This document shows positions 32,499 to 42,393 of a DNA stretch of 64,000 nucleotides, in pieces; position 1 is the stretch's first letter; each line of letters starts with the position of its first letter. The position numbers were made by a program, and so were the translations under genes. Origin of the DNA: an uncultured Bacteroidales bacterium. GTDB lineage: Bacteria > Bacteroidota > Bacteroidia > Bacteroidales > Bacteroidaceae. Under the pieces are notes generated by a model, which was given only the letters and a program-made list of their open reading frames with translations, was not told where the DNA came from and ran no database searches. The stretch is from contig CACYHN010000001.1 in assembly GCA_902774275.1 (NCBI GenBank), forward strand, positions 1 through 64,000, in the 5' to 3' direction.

Positions 32499-34834
32499 TT
32501 CTTGGTCTTGAAAATCCTGCGCTTAGGCGCTGAACCGGTCTTTTCAATCTGGCGCTTGATGATATCCATGCACTCATCCTCTGTGAGAGTGGTGGGATCA
32601 GCACTCTTGGGAATCTTGTAGTTGCTTCCCTGATATGCTATGTATGCACCATAACGGCCGTTCATCACCTCAAGGTCCTGATTGCCGGGGAATGACTTGA
32701 GGACCTTCTTTGACTCTGCATCACGCTTATCCTGAATCATCCTGACGGCCTCATCAAGAGTGATGGTAAGAGGATCAGCCACGCCGCCAAGTGACACGTA
32801 GAACTTGTCATGACGTATATATGGTCCAAAACGGCCTGTACCTACACTTACCGGGTAGCCTTCAAACTCACCCAGAGTGCGCGGCAGGCGGAACAGTTCC
32901 AGAGCCTCATCAAGAGTGATGGTCTCAATGGTCTGACCCTTCTTCATCTGAGCAAAACGGGGCTTGTCCTCATCCTCGGCACTGCCTATCTGAACGATGG
33001 GGCCGTAACGTCCTATCTTGACTGACACAGGCTTGCCTGATATGGGATCTGTTCCAAGTATGCGTTCGCCCACCTTATGCTCGTTCTTGATGGTCATGGC
33101 ATTGTTTACAGAAGGGTTGAACTTGTCATAGAAGGTGCTGATAACGCTCTTCCACTGCTTATCGCCCTCTGCAATATCATCAAACTCCTTCTCCACCTGA
33201 GCAGTGAAGTTGTAGTTCATTATATCGGGGAAATACTCTATCAGGAAATCATTGACCACCATACCTATATCAGTAGGTACAAGCTTTGATTTCTCTGTTC
33301 CATATACTTCCGTAACTGTCTGCTCCTTGATGCTGCCGTTCTCCAGACGCAGCATATCACACTCACGCTTGCTGCCCTCAATATCCTCACGCAACACATA
33401 CTCGCGCTGCTGGATAGTACCTATTGTGGGAGCATATGTTGAAGGACGGCCTATGCCCAGTTCCTCCATCTTATGCACCAGAGCTGCCTCATTGAAACGC
33501 TGCGGATGCTGGGTGAAACGCTCATATGCTGATATCTGGCTGAATTCCAGACTCTGTCCCTTCTTGAACTCAGGCAGGCCCTGACTCTCCTGTGACTCTA
33601 CAGAATCATCATCACGGGTCTCACGATATACCTTGAGGAATCCGTCAAACTTGACCATCTCACCTGATACGCTGAACTCACCGTCAATCTTGGGGGCAAC
33701 GATTGATACCGTAGTCTTCTCTATCTCGGCATCAGCCATCTGTGATGCAATGGTACGTTTCCAGATAAGTTCATAGAGACGTTTCTCAGGAGCAGTACCG
33801 TCAATTGACTGGTTGTCCATATATGTAGGACGGATAGCCTCATGAGCCTCCTGGGCACCCTTGGCCTTCTGTGTATATTGACGTATCTTTACATACTCAT
33901 CACCCATTGACTCACTGATAGCCTTCTTGCATGAATCCAGGCAAAGGGTTGACAGGTTTACAGAGTCTGTACGCATGTATGTTATCTTACCAGATTCATA
34001 CAGACGCTGTGCCAGCATCATGGTCTGCATCACGGTAAAACCGAACTTACGGGTTGCCTCCTGCTGAAGAGTAGATGTGGTAAAAGGAGGTGCAGGTATC
34101 TTGCGGATAGGCTTGGTAGATATTTCACTCACCTTGAACTGGGCATTCTTGCACTTTTCAAGGAATGCCTTGGCCTCCTCCTTGGTCTTGAAACGGCCGT
34201 TGTAATCGGCACGTACATCATGAAGTGTGCCGCCTAAATCAAGTCTGAATATGGCCACCACTTTGTATGATGCCTCAGGCACGAACTCCTTGATCTCACG
34301 CTCACGCTCCACAATAAGGCGTACTGCCACTGACTGTACACGACCGGCAGAGAGTGACGGCTTGACCTTGCGCCAGAGGATGGGTGAAAGCTTGAAACCC
34401 ACGATACGGTCCAGCACACGGCGGGCCTGCTGTGCATATACCAGGTTGGTATCAATGTCACGCGGGGTCTCTATGGCGTGCAGAATGGCATTCTTGGTAA
34501 TCTCATGGAAAACTATACGCTTGGTCTTTTCAGGTTTCAAACCCAAAGTCTCAAACAGATGCCAGCTTATGGCCTCTCCCTCACGGTCCTCATCAGATGC
34601 CAGCCATACCATCTCAGCTTTCTTGGCTGCCTCCTTGAGTTCACTTACCACCTTCTTCTTGTCAGAAGGTATTTCATATATGGGTTCAAATGTATCTATG
34701 TTAATACTCAGGTCTTTCTTTTTCAGGTCACAGATATGTCCGTAACTTGACATAACCTTATAGTCAGGACCTAAAAACTTCTCAATTGTCTTGGCCTTGG
34801 CCGGAGACTCAACAATAACCAGATTCTTCTGCAT
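32495..34834 (-). CDS. topA: DNA topoisomerase I
   Basis: A 779-residue type IA topoisomerase that relaxes negative supercoils. The Toprim domain begins MQKNLVIVESPAKAKTIEKF and holds WLASDEDREGEAISWHL. The catalytic tyrosine is in SGKITYMRTDSVNLS. The C-terminal part has repeated topoisomerase C-terminal units (GRYGPIVQIG, GRFGPYIRHD, GRYGAYIAYQG) and a basic KKRIF-like tail, without the cysteine zinc fingers of E. coli TopA. The start is taken at 34834, where the Toprim domain begins; upstream codons run into the promoter region. Confidence 0.96.
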   Translation of the reverse strand: MQKNLVIVESPAKAKTIEKFLGPDYKVMSSYGHICDLKKKDLSINIDTFEPIYEIPSDKKKVVSELKEAAKKAEMVWLASDEDREGEAISWHLFETLGLKPEKTKRIVFHEITKNAILHAIETPRDIDTNLVYAQQARRVLDRIVGFKLSPILWRKVKPSLSAGRVQSVAVRLIVEREREIKEFVPEASYKVVAIFRLDLGGTLHDVRADYNGRFKTKEEAKAFLEKCKNAQFKVSEISTKPIRKIPAPPFTTSTLQQEATRKFGFTVMQTMMLAQRLYESGKITYMRTDSVNLSTLCLDSCKKAISESMGDEYVKIRQYTQKAKGAQEAHEAIRPTYMDNQSIDGTAPEKRLYELIWKRTIASQMADAEIEKTTVSIVAPKIDGEFSVSGEMVKFDGFLKVYRETRDDDSVESQESQGLPEFKKGQSLEFSQISAYERFTQHPQRFNEAALVHKMEELGIGRPSTYAPTIGTIQQREYVLREDIEGSKRECDMLRLENGSIKEQTVTEVYGTEKSKLVPTDIGMVVNDFLIEYFPDIMNYNFTAQVEKEFDDIAEGDKQWKSVISTFYDKFNPSVNNAMTIKNEHKVGERILGTDPISGKPVSVKIGRYGPIVQIGSAEDEDKPRFAQMKKGQTIETITLDEALELFRLPRTLGEFEGYPVSVGTGRFGPYIRHDKFYVSLGGVADPLTITLDEAVRMIQDKRDAESKKVLKSFPGNQDLEVMNGRYGAYIAYQGSNYKIPKSADPTTLTEDECMDIIKRQIEKTGSAPKRRIFKTKK

Positions 34835-34867
34835 GATATTTTCTATTATTCTTGCCTTAAGGCGCGG

Positions 34868-34875
34868 CAAAAGTA
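34868..34875 (-). promoter_or_regulatory. -7 promoter box TACTTTTG for topA-aroK-argB
   Basis: The minus strand reads TACTTTTG, 33 bases upstream of the topA ATG, with a GCCTTAAGGC palindrome in the short leader. Confidence 0.6.
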
Positions 34876-34892
34876 GAACAAAAAATAGATAT

Positions 34893-34929
34893 AGAAAAAG
34901 CGAACGGACAGAAAAAAATCTATCCGTTC
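34893..34929 (-). terminator. Intrinsic terminator of the spmAB-ybeY-TPR-barrel operon
   Basis: GAACGGA (34902-34908) pairs with TCCGTTC (34923-34929); on the minus strand it is followed by GCTTTTTC. It lies about 60 bases after the barrel-gene stop. A second AT-only dyad (34933-34953) precedes it. Confidence 0.6.
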
Positions 34930-34957
34930 ACCTTATTAATTATAAATTAATAAAAAA

Positions 34958-34990
34958 GGACACAAAGGGGACCGTATCCCTAACGTGTTA
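34958..34990. repeat. Degenerate member of the GGGAC palindrome family
   Basis: GACAC, AAA, GGGGA, then CCGTA, TCCCT, AAC, GTGTT: two nested imperfect stems with the same outline and the ACACAAAGGGGAC wording as 9347-9442 and 23996-24041. It touches the stop codon of the outer membrane barrel gene. Confidence 0.35.
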
Positions 34991-36631
34991 TCAGAAGCGA
35001 TAGGTAAGGCCTAACAATACCGATGGTTTTATGGCACGGTATCCGGCATAATAATAGAAGTCACCTCCTGCCAGATGTTTCAACGATGCATATACTGAAA
35101 GATTCCTGAACAGGTCATAATCAACGGTCAGTGCTAAATCATTGACAGTGGGCATAGATACCTTCCTTATACTGTTAAATGCCATCAGCCTATATGACAG
35201 CATCGCATCCAGTTTCCTTGCCAACCTGAATGACCCATATACATTTGCATCAATTGCAGGCTTTAACTGCATCATGCTTCCATAAGTATTGCCTAAATAG
35301 TTATTATAGGTAAAATCCATCTTAAGCACCGCTCTGTCAGAGAACTGCATATCGGCATCAAGCCTGAAATACAAAACATCCGACGAATGCTGCAGCAGGA
35401 GTGACGTTACGATAAGCTCATCTGACTCTGTCTGGAACACCTCATCAATAGTATGACGGTAACCGGCTTTTGCTGACATAGTGAGCCATGCACCCTGGTT
35501 GTATGACGTGCCCAGGAAGCCGTTCACCAAGGTGTATCCGTCCCTGATGCGCTCCAGTTCAGACCAATATGGTGATATCTCCGATAAGTTACGTACAGCG
35601 TTATCCTCCAGGCCGCCTATGAGACCTCCATGTAACCTGAATTTCTCACCGGCCTTATATGTAGCAGTTACCATAGGAGACAACAGCACCTTGTATCCGG
35701 CAGCGGTACGGATATCCAGATTCATTCCCAGACTGACATCCGCCTTATCCCATGACTGCTTCCAATATGGAGAGAACGTCAATGTGGTGAATCCTGAATA
35801 GTCAGATCCGTTAATACCCTGCCAGTCATACATGGCCGTCTTCTGTCTGTAATCCACGCCACCTGTACCGCCCAGTAAAGGCATCTCAGCGCCTCCTTCA
35901 ATACGCAGCAGACGTTCCTTATTGGTTCTCTCCGTCCCTGCCAGGTTCAACCCGTCACGTGACAGGAATTCCATTCCGGTACGAAAATGCCACAGCACCT
36001 CACTTGCCTCACCTGACAGTGACAGGCCAAACTCTCCGCGCAGGATTTCCTGCATCAGAGCACTCTGCTCCTCCTTGGCGGCAGTCATGCTTTTACCCGG
36101 TCTGTAATTGAAGTGTGAGTGACCGAACGCCCCGTCAACACCTAACGTAAAACGGCGGAACCTGTGTGAATAGACGGCGTTAAGGTCACCGTTGAACATC
36201 CTGGATTTCCAGTCACCGGAAGGTTTTGTAGCCCAGGCGTCAAGCAATCCGGAGATATGCAGGTCATCCCTATCCGATATACGCCAGTTGAAATCAGCCA
36301 ACCCGTCATGGACATTCCTGAGTCCGTATCCGAAACGGAGCAACCCGGAGTGTGAAACAGGAGTGACATCATCAGATGTCTCTGAGAACGCCATCATAGG
36401 ATTACGCGTCAAAGAGGTAAGCGGCTTGGCATCTGTCAGATAATTCACTTGGGCCGATTTACGCTCTATCACAGGTCTGTCCGGCACAGGCATCACCTTG
36501 TCTGTGCTGGTCATAGTGGGGTTGTATGTTCCCTCTATGGTCATTGACCTGGAAGGCAGTTCATTTTGTTGCGCACTTGCGGCATTCCAGCAAAAAACGG
36601 CTATGGCAGCCAATGTAATATAACGTTTCAT
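34991..36631 (-). CDS. Outer membrane beta-barrel protein (TonB-dependent-receptor-like), function unknown
   Basis: A 546-residue exported protein. The signal peptide is MKRYITLAAIAVFCWNAASA. The rest has the alternating aromatic/polar strands of an outer membrane barrel (for example LRFGYGLRNVHDGLADFNWRISD, RFTLGVDGAFGHSHF) and a C-terminal strand VLLGLTYRF ending in Phe, the usual barrel-assembly signal. There is no plug domain or Ton box, so it is not a complete TonB-dependent receptor. The preceding TPR gene ends nine bases before this ATG, suggesting an outer membrane pair. Confidence 0.8.
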   Translation of the reverse strand: MKRYITLAAIAVFCWNAASAQQNELPSRSMTIEGTYNPTMTSTDKVMPVPDRPVIERKSAQVNYLTDAKPLTSLTRNPMMAFSETSDDVTPVSHSGLLRFGYGLRNVHDGLADFNWRISDRDDLHISGLLDAWATKPSGDWKSRMFNGDLNAVYSHRFRRFTLGVDGAFGHSHFNYRPGKSMTAAKEEQSALMQEILRGEFGLSLSGEASEVLWHFRTGMEFLSRDGLNLAGTERTNKERLLRIEGGAEMPLLGGTGGVDYRQKTAMYDWQGINGSDYSGFTTLTFSPYWKQSWDKADVSLGMNLDIRTAAGYKVLLSPMVTATYKAGEKFRLHGGLIGGLEDNAVRNLSEISPYWSELERIRDGYTLVNGFLGTSYNQGAWLTMSAKAGYRHTIDEVFQTESDELIVTSLLLQHSSDVLYFRLDADMQFSDRAVLKMDFTYNNYLGNTYGSMMQLKPAIDANVYGSFRLARKLDAMLSYRLMAFNSIRKVSMPTVNDLALTVDYDLFRNLSVYASLKHLAGGDFYYYAGYRAIKPSVLLGLTYRF

Positions 36632-36639
36632 AATCAGCA

Positions 36640-39639
36640 TCAATCAAGTCTTGCGGCAATCATATCCGCTATGTCATCATTTTCTGAATAGTTATTCTTG
36701 AGTGAAAGCAGGTATTGACGTGCCTCCACATCCTTGCCCTGTGACTTGTAGATGTCACTGAGCAGTATAAAACTGCGAGCCAGCCAGTACATGTGCGGAG
36801 TTCCCTCCTTTATGAAGGCCATAATTACCTTCTCTGCACCCTCCTTATCACCGCTGTCATACAGGAACTGGCTGAGCAGGTAATCTGATTCAGCGCCATA
36901 CAGTGAACGGGTGTCCTTGGAGAGTTCCTCCAATACAGGACGGGCATCCTTGCCCTTATCCTGTGCAAGCAAAGCCTTGGCCTTATGGTACATAACCTCT
37001 GAACGCTGCTCCTGTGAAAGCTGCGTCTGCAGAGCCTTATCGGCATACATGATTACGGCATCATGCTCCTCAATCTTTCCTGCACTGCTCACAATGCAGT
37101 ACAGGCTGCGTTTCTGTCGCTCTGCATCAGAAGTCTTATCATACAAACGCATGTAGAGATCCATAGCGTTCTCATAATCAGACTGCTGCCAGGATATTGA
37201 TGCGGCATGGTCAAGTGCGCTCTCCGCAAAACGGCTGTTCTCAAAAGCGGCAGCCTGCAGCATACAGTCAACTGCGCGTTCGTAATCCTTAGCCTCCTCA
37301 TATATGGAGCCCTGATAATACCAGGCGTTTGCAGCAAAAGCTCCATCGGGGAACTGCTTTACATAATCACTGAAACGGGCCAGGGCACTTATCTTGTCAC
37401 CACGGCTGAACAGCCCCTCTGCCGCCGTATAGGTAAGTGAATCGCGCTCAGATGCAGCAATGGGGGCCACTCCCTTGACCGTTGAGGTGTACTCAACGTA
37501 AGAGTTTACATCTCCCTTCTCCACGTAGATGGATTTAAGGTCAACAAGAGCCGTACGGGCCTCATCACTTCCAGGGTAGTTGGCTATTACGTCCTTGTAA
37601 GCTTTTATAGCCTCATCATATCTGTCTGTCTGATAATAAATAAGCGCTGTCTCGGCCGCTGCCTTACGGGCCAGGTCCGTGTTGGGAAAATCTGTCATTA
37701 ACCTGGCAAACACCTTCACGGCCTGCTCAGGCTCATCAGTCTGCTGATATGCCCTGCCCTCCTCATACAGGGCCGATGCCAGATATGCCGATGCGGGATA
37801 TCCGCTTACCAGATGTTTCAGATCCTGGATCTTCTGATGATAGTTACGCTGAAGTCCGTTCACCAATGCCGTCTGATACAAGGCATAATCTCCAATCTTC
37901 TCATTCACGTTTATGGCCATATTGTAATATTCCTTGGCCTGGTTGTACTGACGGTCATAGAACATGCAGTCACCGGCGCGCAGGCAGGCATCGGCCACAA
38001 CCTCACGCCCTACCTTTGATTCAGAAGATGTCTCTATGACAGTCTTCATGGCTTGCCATGCCTTGCTATACTCCTTGCGGTCAAACAGGAGATAACCCAC
38101 ACCATAATTGGCAAGGCCGCTACCAAGGGTTACATTGGATACAGAGGCCAGATAACGGCGGTAGTCAGCCTCAGCACGGACCGTCTCCCCAAGACGGTAA
38201 TACGCCTCACCACGCCAGAATGTAGCCTCAAGAGCGGTATTATGATCATATCTGTCAAGTGCTATCACTGATGTCAGCAATTCAGGAACATCATCATACA
38301 ATCCTGCAGCCATATGGTCTATAGCCTTGTTATAGAGCAACTGCATCTTGGCAGCCATAATTGAAGCACCCGGGTTCTTTATCTTGGCAATAGAAGCCAG
38401 GGCAGCATCATAACTGGTAGTGCTCAGATAGGCATCAACCAGATAGCTGCTTACATTTTCAGTATATTTTGAGTTGGGGAACTCATTCAGGAAACGCTCA
38501 AATGTCTTTACAGATTCTGCAAACGGTGAGTATGATGTCTCATGGATGACCATTGCATAATTGTAAAGCGCCTGCTCCCTTACATCCTCCTTGCCGGGAA
38601 GGGAAGCAGCCCTCTCAAATGACATACGCGCCAGATCCTTGTTTCCCTTCTGGAGTGCAGCCAAACCTATATGCAGGCATGCGTTCTGGGTCATCTGGTC
38701 ATCAGGGCCGGTCACCTTTGACAGATTATCTATGGCTCCGTCAATATCACCATTGTTCAAGCAGGAAATGCCCAGCAGATACCTGTCATGACGCGGATCA
38801 GAAGCAAGTTCAGCTGAAAGATAACTCATAAGCAGTTCCTGAGCCTTGACATACTCGCCCTGACGGAACCAGTATTCGCCAAGTATGCGCTCGGCTTCAG
38901 CTTCAATATACGGGTCTTCCAGATTTTCTATCATATCCTCCGCAGTCCTGCGAGCCACACTGTGGTCGCCGTTTCCGCGCAGGTCAAGTTCCGCCAGATA
39001 CAACCGAGCCTCTTCCACGTGTGATGATTCAAGTGAGTTTTCAAATCCCTCCTTGGCCTGCTCCGTCCTACCGTTTACATAATCCACATAAGCCTTATAG
39101 AATATCAGGTCCTCATCCTCTTCAGGATCATCCACAAGCCGCTCCAGGATACTGAGCTGGAGAAATCCCTCATCATTGCGTCCAAGGCGAATCAATGAAA
39201 TGGCATTGTGGCGAACCATTCGCCGGCAATCCTCATCATTCAGCAAGAGAGGGTCACATTCATCAAAACGCTCAATGGCTTCATCGTATTCATGCTGTGC
39301 AAAGTGACATGAACCCATAAGCGCCTGCATCCTGTTATTGTATATCGAATTGGGGTATTCCGACATAAACTTCTCAATTGCCGGCATAGCCGTATTCAGG
39401 TCACGCTGGGCATCTATGACCACCTGCATATAGCTGACCTCCTCTGTCCTTACCAATCCATTGGCATCGGCCACCTTGTTCCACTCTGCCAGCAAAGATC
39501 CGGCAGCACTGTAATCGCCCTGCATGAACAGACTCCGGCACTCGTCAAGCAAACGTACATCAGTATCCGTTTGCCTGCCCTGTGCTGATACACCAACGCC
39601 TGTCAGAAACAGAACGGCACTAAAAAGTATCTTTCTCAT
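36640..39639 (-). CDS. Large exported tetratricopeptide repeat protein
   Basis: A 999-residue protein with a signal peptide (MRKILFSAVLFLTGVGVSA) and TPR-type helical pairs along nearly the whole length; recurring segments include YDEAIERFDECDP, YVKAQELLMSYLSAE, YNQAKEYYNMAINV, YDEAIKAYKDVIANYPGSDEA and YERAVDCMLQAA. The repeats resemble the YbgF/BamD-type TPRs (phrases such as FPNSKYTENV and YPGSDEA). It probably acts as a periplasmic scaffold. The two-base gap to ybeY and near overlap with the barrel gene indicate one transcript. Confidence 0.85.
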   Translation of the reverse strand: MRKILFSAVLFLTGVGVSAQGRQTDTDVRLLDECRSLFMQGDYSAAGSLLAEWNKVADANGLVRTEEVSYMQVVIDAQRDLNTAMPAIEKFMSEYPNSIYNNRMQALMGSCHFAQHEYDEAIERFDECDPLLLNDEDCRRMVRHNAISLIRLGRNDEGFLQLSILERLVDDPEEDEDLIFYKAYVDYVNGRTEQAKEGFENSLESSHVEEARLYLAELDLRGNGDHSVARRTAEDMIENLEDPYIEAEAERILGEYWFRQGEYVKAQELLMSYLSAELASDPRHDRYLLGISCLNNGDIDGAIDNLSKVTGPDDQMTQNACLHIGLAALQKGNKDLARMSFERAASLPGKEDVREQALYNYAMVIHETSYSPFAESVKTFERFLNEFPNSKYTENVSSYLVDAYLSTTSYDAALASIAKIKNPGASIMAAKMQLLYNKAIDHMAAGLYDDVPELLTSVIALDRYDHNTALEATFWRGEAYYRLGETVRAEADYRRYLASVSNVTLGSGLANYGVGYLLFDRKEYSKAWQAMKTVIETSSESKVGREVVADACLRAGDCMFYDRQYNQAKEYYNMAINVNEKIGDYALYQTALVNGLQRNYHQKIQDLKHLVSGYPASAYLASALYEEGRAYQQTDEPEQAVKVFARLMTDFPNTDLARKAAAETALIYYQTDRYDEAIKAYKDVIANYPGSDEARTALVDLKSIYVEKGDVNSYVEYTSTVKGVAPIAASERDSLTYTAAEGLFSRGDKISALARFSDYVKQFPDGAFAANAWYYQGSIYEEAKDYERAVDCMLQAAAFENSRFAESALDHAASISWQQSDYENAMDLYMRLYDKTSDAERQKRSLYCIVSSAGKIEEHDAVIMYADKALQTQLSQEQRSEVMYHKAKALLAQDKGKDARPVLEELSKDTRSLYGAESDYLLSQFLYDSGDKEGAEKVIMAFIKEGTPHMYWLARSFILLSDIYKSQGKDVEARQYLLSLKNNYSENDDIADMIAARLD

Positions 39640-39641
39640 TA

Positions 39642-40070
39642 TCAGAATTGTTTCTTATACCACATATCCAGAGCACGTTCCTCAGCAGCCTCCATAACGG
39701 CCCTCTCGCCACGCCCCTTATCATTGATGCCGCACAGGTGCAGCACCCCATGTATTATCACTCTGAGCAGCTCCTTATCATAAGACGTATGGAACTTCTC
39801 ACTGTTAGTCAAAACCGTTTCTAAACTTATGTACATATCACCGCTCACCACGCCCGGCTCACTGTAGTCAAAGGTGATGATATCGGTAAAGTAGTCATGC
39901 CCCAGGAACTCCTTGTTCACCGCCAATATCCGCTCGTCATTGCAGAATATGTAATTCAGGTTACCCACCTTGCGGCCGTCATAGGTAGCTGCCACTGCGG
40001 CAATCCAGGCCCTTACTGCCTTACGGTCAAGCTTAGGCATCTTTATATTCTCATTCAGAAATGATATCAT
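39642..40070 (-). CDS. ybeY: Endoribonuclease YbeY (rRNA maturation factor)
   Basis: A 142-residue zinc-dependent RNase involved in 16S rRNA 3' end maturation and ribosome quality control. The metal site is HGVLHLCGINDKG: the first two histidines of HGxLHLxGxDH are present, and the third position follows the NDK form common in Bacteroidales. Other features are the N-terminal LNYIFCNDE and FTDIITFDYSE. It lies between spmAB and the TPR gene. Confidence 0.93.
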   Translation of the reverse strand: MISFLNENIKMPKLDRKAVRAWIAAVAATYDGRKVGNLNYIFCNDERILAVNKEFLGHDYFTDIITFDYSEPGVVSGDMYISLETVLTNSEKFHTSYDKELLRVIIHGVLHLCGINDKGRGERAVMEAAEERALDMWYKKQF

Positions 40071-40079
40071 ATTCTATCT

Positions 40080-41306
40080 TTATGCAAAAAAGAGGTAACA
40101 CAGAAATATGGCTGCAAGTATTCCCGCCAGGTCTGCCAACAGTCCACAACCCACTGCATGACGTGTGTTCTTGATGTTCACACTGCCAAAATAGACCGCA
40201 AGGATGTAGAACGTTGTGTCAGTAGAGCCCTGGAACAGGCAGGCCAGGCGTCCGGTAAATGAATCTGCGCCGTATGTGGTCATGGCATCAATCATCAGAC
40301 CTCGCGCGCCACCACCGGAGAGAGGTTTCATAAGAGCGGTAGGCAGGGCACCCACAAACTGGCTGTCAAGACCGCATTTCTCAACACACCAGCCTATTCC
40401 GTTTACCACGGCATCCATAGCTCCCGATGCACGGAACACGCCTATGCCCACCAGTATGGCAATCAGATACGGTATAATCTTGATAGCAGTAGTGAAACCG
40501 TCCTTGGCACCCTCAACGAATGCCTCATACACATTGATCTTAGCCTTTATCCCCGATATGATAAACCCTATTATCACCACGAAAAGGATGATGTTTGCAG
40601 CCGATGTAGAGACCGGACCTATCTTGACAGCCGGCAACTGTGAGAATCCCCAGATAATCAGAGCCACAATAGCGCTCAGCCCGCCTACAAAAAGTATCAG
40701 GACCTTGTCAAACCTGATTTTCTGGATAAGACAGGTAACCAGCAGACCAACCAGAGTTGAAAAGAATGTAGCCAGCAGAATAGGAATGAAAACATCAGCC
40801 GGCTGTGCCGCACCCATCTGCGCACGATATACAAGTACGCTTACCGGAATCAGTGTCAGGCCGGATGTGTTCAGAACCAGGAACATGATCATCGGATTTG
40901 AAGCCACATTCTTGTCCTTGTTAAGTTCCTGCATGCGTTCCATAGCCTTAAGCCCCATAGGAGTAGCTGCATTGTCAAGCCCCAGCATATTGGCTGCCAC
41001 ATTCATGAATATATGACCGTATGCGGGATCATTCTTGGGTAGGTCAGGGAACAGTCGTGAGAACACGGGGCTCAGCCATCGGGCAAAGGTACTTACCAGG
41101 CCACCCTTCTCACCAATCTTCATTATACCAAGCCAGAGTGACAGGACACCTGTCAATCCCAGAGAAATCTCAAAACCCGTCTTGGCCGATGAAAACGTAG
41201 AATCCATGATTTCCTGGAATACGCTTGCATCACCCATACAGAGCCGTATCACGGCTACCGCAAAAGCTATAAGGAAGAATGAAATCCAGATCCAGTTAAG
41301 TACCAT
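40080..41306 (-). CDS. Fused SpmA/SpmB nucleoside-recognition (Gate) membrane protein
   Basis: A 408-residue polytopic protein with two Gate-type domains, homologous to Bacillus spore maturation proteins SpmA and SpmB joined in one chain, the usual form in Bacteroidota. N-terminal half signatures are FEISLGLTGVLSLWLGIMKIGEKGG and LGLDNAATPMGLKAMERMQ; the second half has YLIAILVGIGVFRASGAMD and LPTALMKPLSGGGARG. Spores are not made in this group; transport or envelope roles are possible but unproven. The start at 41306 (MVLNWIW) is chosen because upstream codons fall in the promoter region. Confidence 0.88.
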   Translation of the reverse strand: MVLNWIWISFFLIAFAVAVIRLCMGDASVFQEIMDSTFSSAKTGFEISLGLTGVLSLWLGIMKIGEKGGLVSTFARWLSPVFSRLFPDLPKNDPAYGHIFMNVAANMLGLDNAATPMGLKAMERMQELNKDKNVASNPMIMFLVLNTSGLTLIPVSVLVYRAQMGAAQPADVFIPILLATFFSTLVGLLVTCLIQKIRFDKVLILFVGGLSAIVALIIWGFSQLPAVKIGPVSTSAANIILFVVIIGFIISGIKAKINVYEAFVEGAKDGFTTAIKIIPYLIAILVGIGVFRASGAMDAVVNGIGWCVEKCGLDSQFVGALPTALMKPLSGGGARGLMIDAMTTYGADSFTGRLACLFQGSTDTTFYILAVYFGSVNIKNTRHAVGCGLLADLAGILAAIFLCYLFFA

Positions 41307-41330
41307 ACGCGCACGTACATTTATTACTCG

Positions 41331-41338
41331 CGAAGATA
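41331..41338 (-). promoter_or_regulatory. -7-like promoter box TATCTTCG for spmAB-ybeY-TPR-barrel
   Basis: The minus strand reads TATCTTCG, the TTCG variant of TAnnTTTG, 24 bases upstream of the ATG at 41306. Confidence 0.4.
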
Positions 41339-41360
41339 CACAAAAAACGTACAATATAAC

Positions 41361-41397
41361 ACATTAGGGGAGGTTCTCTTTGAACCTCCCCTAATGT
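41361..41397 (-). terminator. Hairpin terminator after the unknown exported protein gene
   Basis: A perfect 16-base inverted repeat (41361-41376 with 41382-41397, containing TTAGGGGAGGTTC) has a five-base loop and lies 21 bases beyond the stop at 41419. The minus strand continues GTTATATTG with only a weak T-run. Confidence 0.65.
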
Positions 41398-41418
41398 ATC
41401 CTTATTGTGTCAATTTTT

Positions 41419-42393
41419 TTAATCAGCCATAGCTATTGTGCGATCAACTGATGTAGCCTCGCTGGTTACGTTGTAAACCCTGCTGGCAACAGCCCTCACA
41501 CCATAAGAAACCTGTCTCACATCTGATTTGTCATTACTGTTCACGAAACGGATTTCATGGGCATTATTGTCATTGGTGCAGAAATTATAACATGCAAATT
41601 CCACCCTACCCTCAGAATCAGCCTTAACTGTACCCAATGAATATGAAGGACTCACATTTGCAGCTGAATTTGAAGAAGAGACATAGAATACATTATATGA
41701 TGCATTCGGCTTAAGTCCTCCGCTTATGGAATAGTTGAATATCGGGGCGCTGTTACCAAGATTGTCAGAATCAAGAGCAATGAACTTAGTAGAATCATCA
41801 TACCAGCCAAACGCCTCAAGACTCTTTCTCTGGAGAGCATTTACATCAGGGGCAATACATACTGAGTAGGAGCCGCTCCTGTCTTCATCACTGACCTTGA
41901 AGTTATCGGCATCCCTGTCAACAAACATGGCAAACACGTTCTCACACTCGCTTAAAGGATCATCCAGGTTGCTGAAATCGTGCTTGGTGTGAACATAAAC
42001 GTTCCTGCTCTCATCCCAGATATAAGGTGAAAGGGCACCGCTGAATTTTGCCTTTGAGGCACCTTTCTCCAGTTCATCATTCAAGGTTATAAATCCTGCC
42101 AGCAACTTCTCTGGAATGGTACCACTGATGACAGCGCGCACATAGAGCTTGTCACCCTGACGAAGTTTAATGTGGTTGGAACCCTCAACGAACTCAACAG
42201 ATGACTTATTCTCCGTGCTGTTCATGAAACCGGCATCCATGCTGACATAATATGTCTGCGGAGCCACAGCCTCATGAATATCCATCACCGACGTATTCTC
42301 ATCAAGGACACGTGCCAGATATGTACTACCTAAGGGAATAAGTGCTAATGTCAATAATACCAAAACATGAAGGATAAACTTGTTGTCTTTCAT
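41419..42393 (-). CDS. Exported protein of unknown function
   Basis: A 324-residue protein I do not recognise. Residues 7-26 (ILHVLVLLTLALIPLGSTYL) form a signal sequence or membrane anchor. The mature part is rich in Asn, Ser and Asp and appears beta-structured, with phrases such as IKLRQGDKLYVRAVISGTIP, GLKPNASYNVFYVSSSN and VSYGVRAVASRVYNV that recall immunoglobulin/fibronectin-like sandwiches; this is an impression, not a domain call. Base composition looks more AT-rich than its neighbours. It has its own promoter candidate, a leader of about 170 bases and a terminator, so it is independent of the macroglobulin gene upstream. Confidence 0.75.
   Translation of the reverse strand: MKDNKFILHVLVLLTLALIPLGSTYLARVLDENTSVMDIHEAVAPQTYYVSMDAGFMNSTENKSSVEFVEGSNHIKLRQGDKLYVRAVISGTIPEKLLAGFITLNDELEKGASKAKFSGALSPYIWDESRNVYVHTKHDFSNLDDPLSECENVFAMFVDRDADNFKVSDEDRSGSYSVCIAPDVNALQRKSLEAFGWYDDSTKFIALDSDNLGNSAPIFNYSISGGLKPNASYNVFYVSSSNSAANVSPSYSLGTVKADSEGRVEFACYNFCTNDNNAHEIRFVNSNDKSDVRQVSYGVRAVASRVYNVTSEATSVDRTIAMAD

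Noticed and set aside
39642..40070. YbeY with a missing third zinc histidine as a defective gene
   Set aside because: The HGxLHLCGxNDKG form is the common version in Bacteroidales, so it is not evidence of inactivation.
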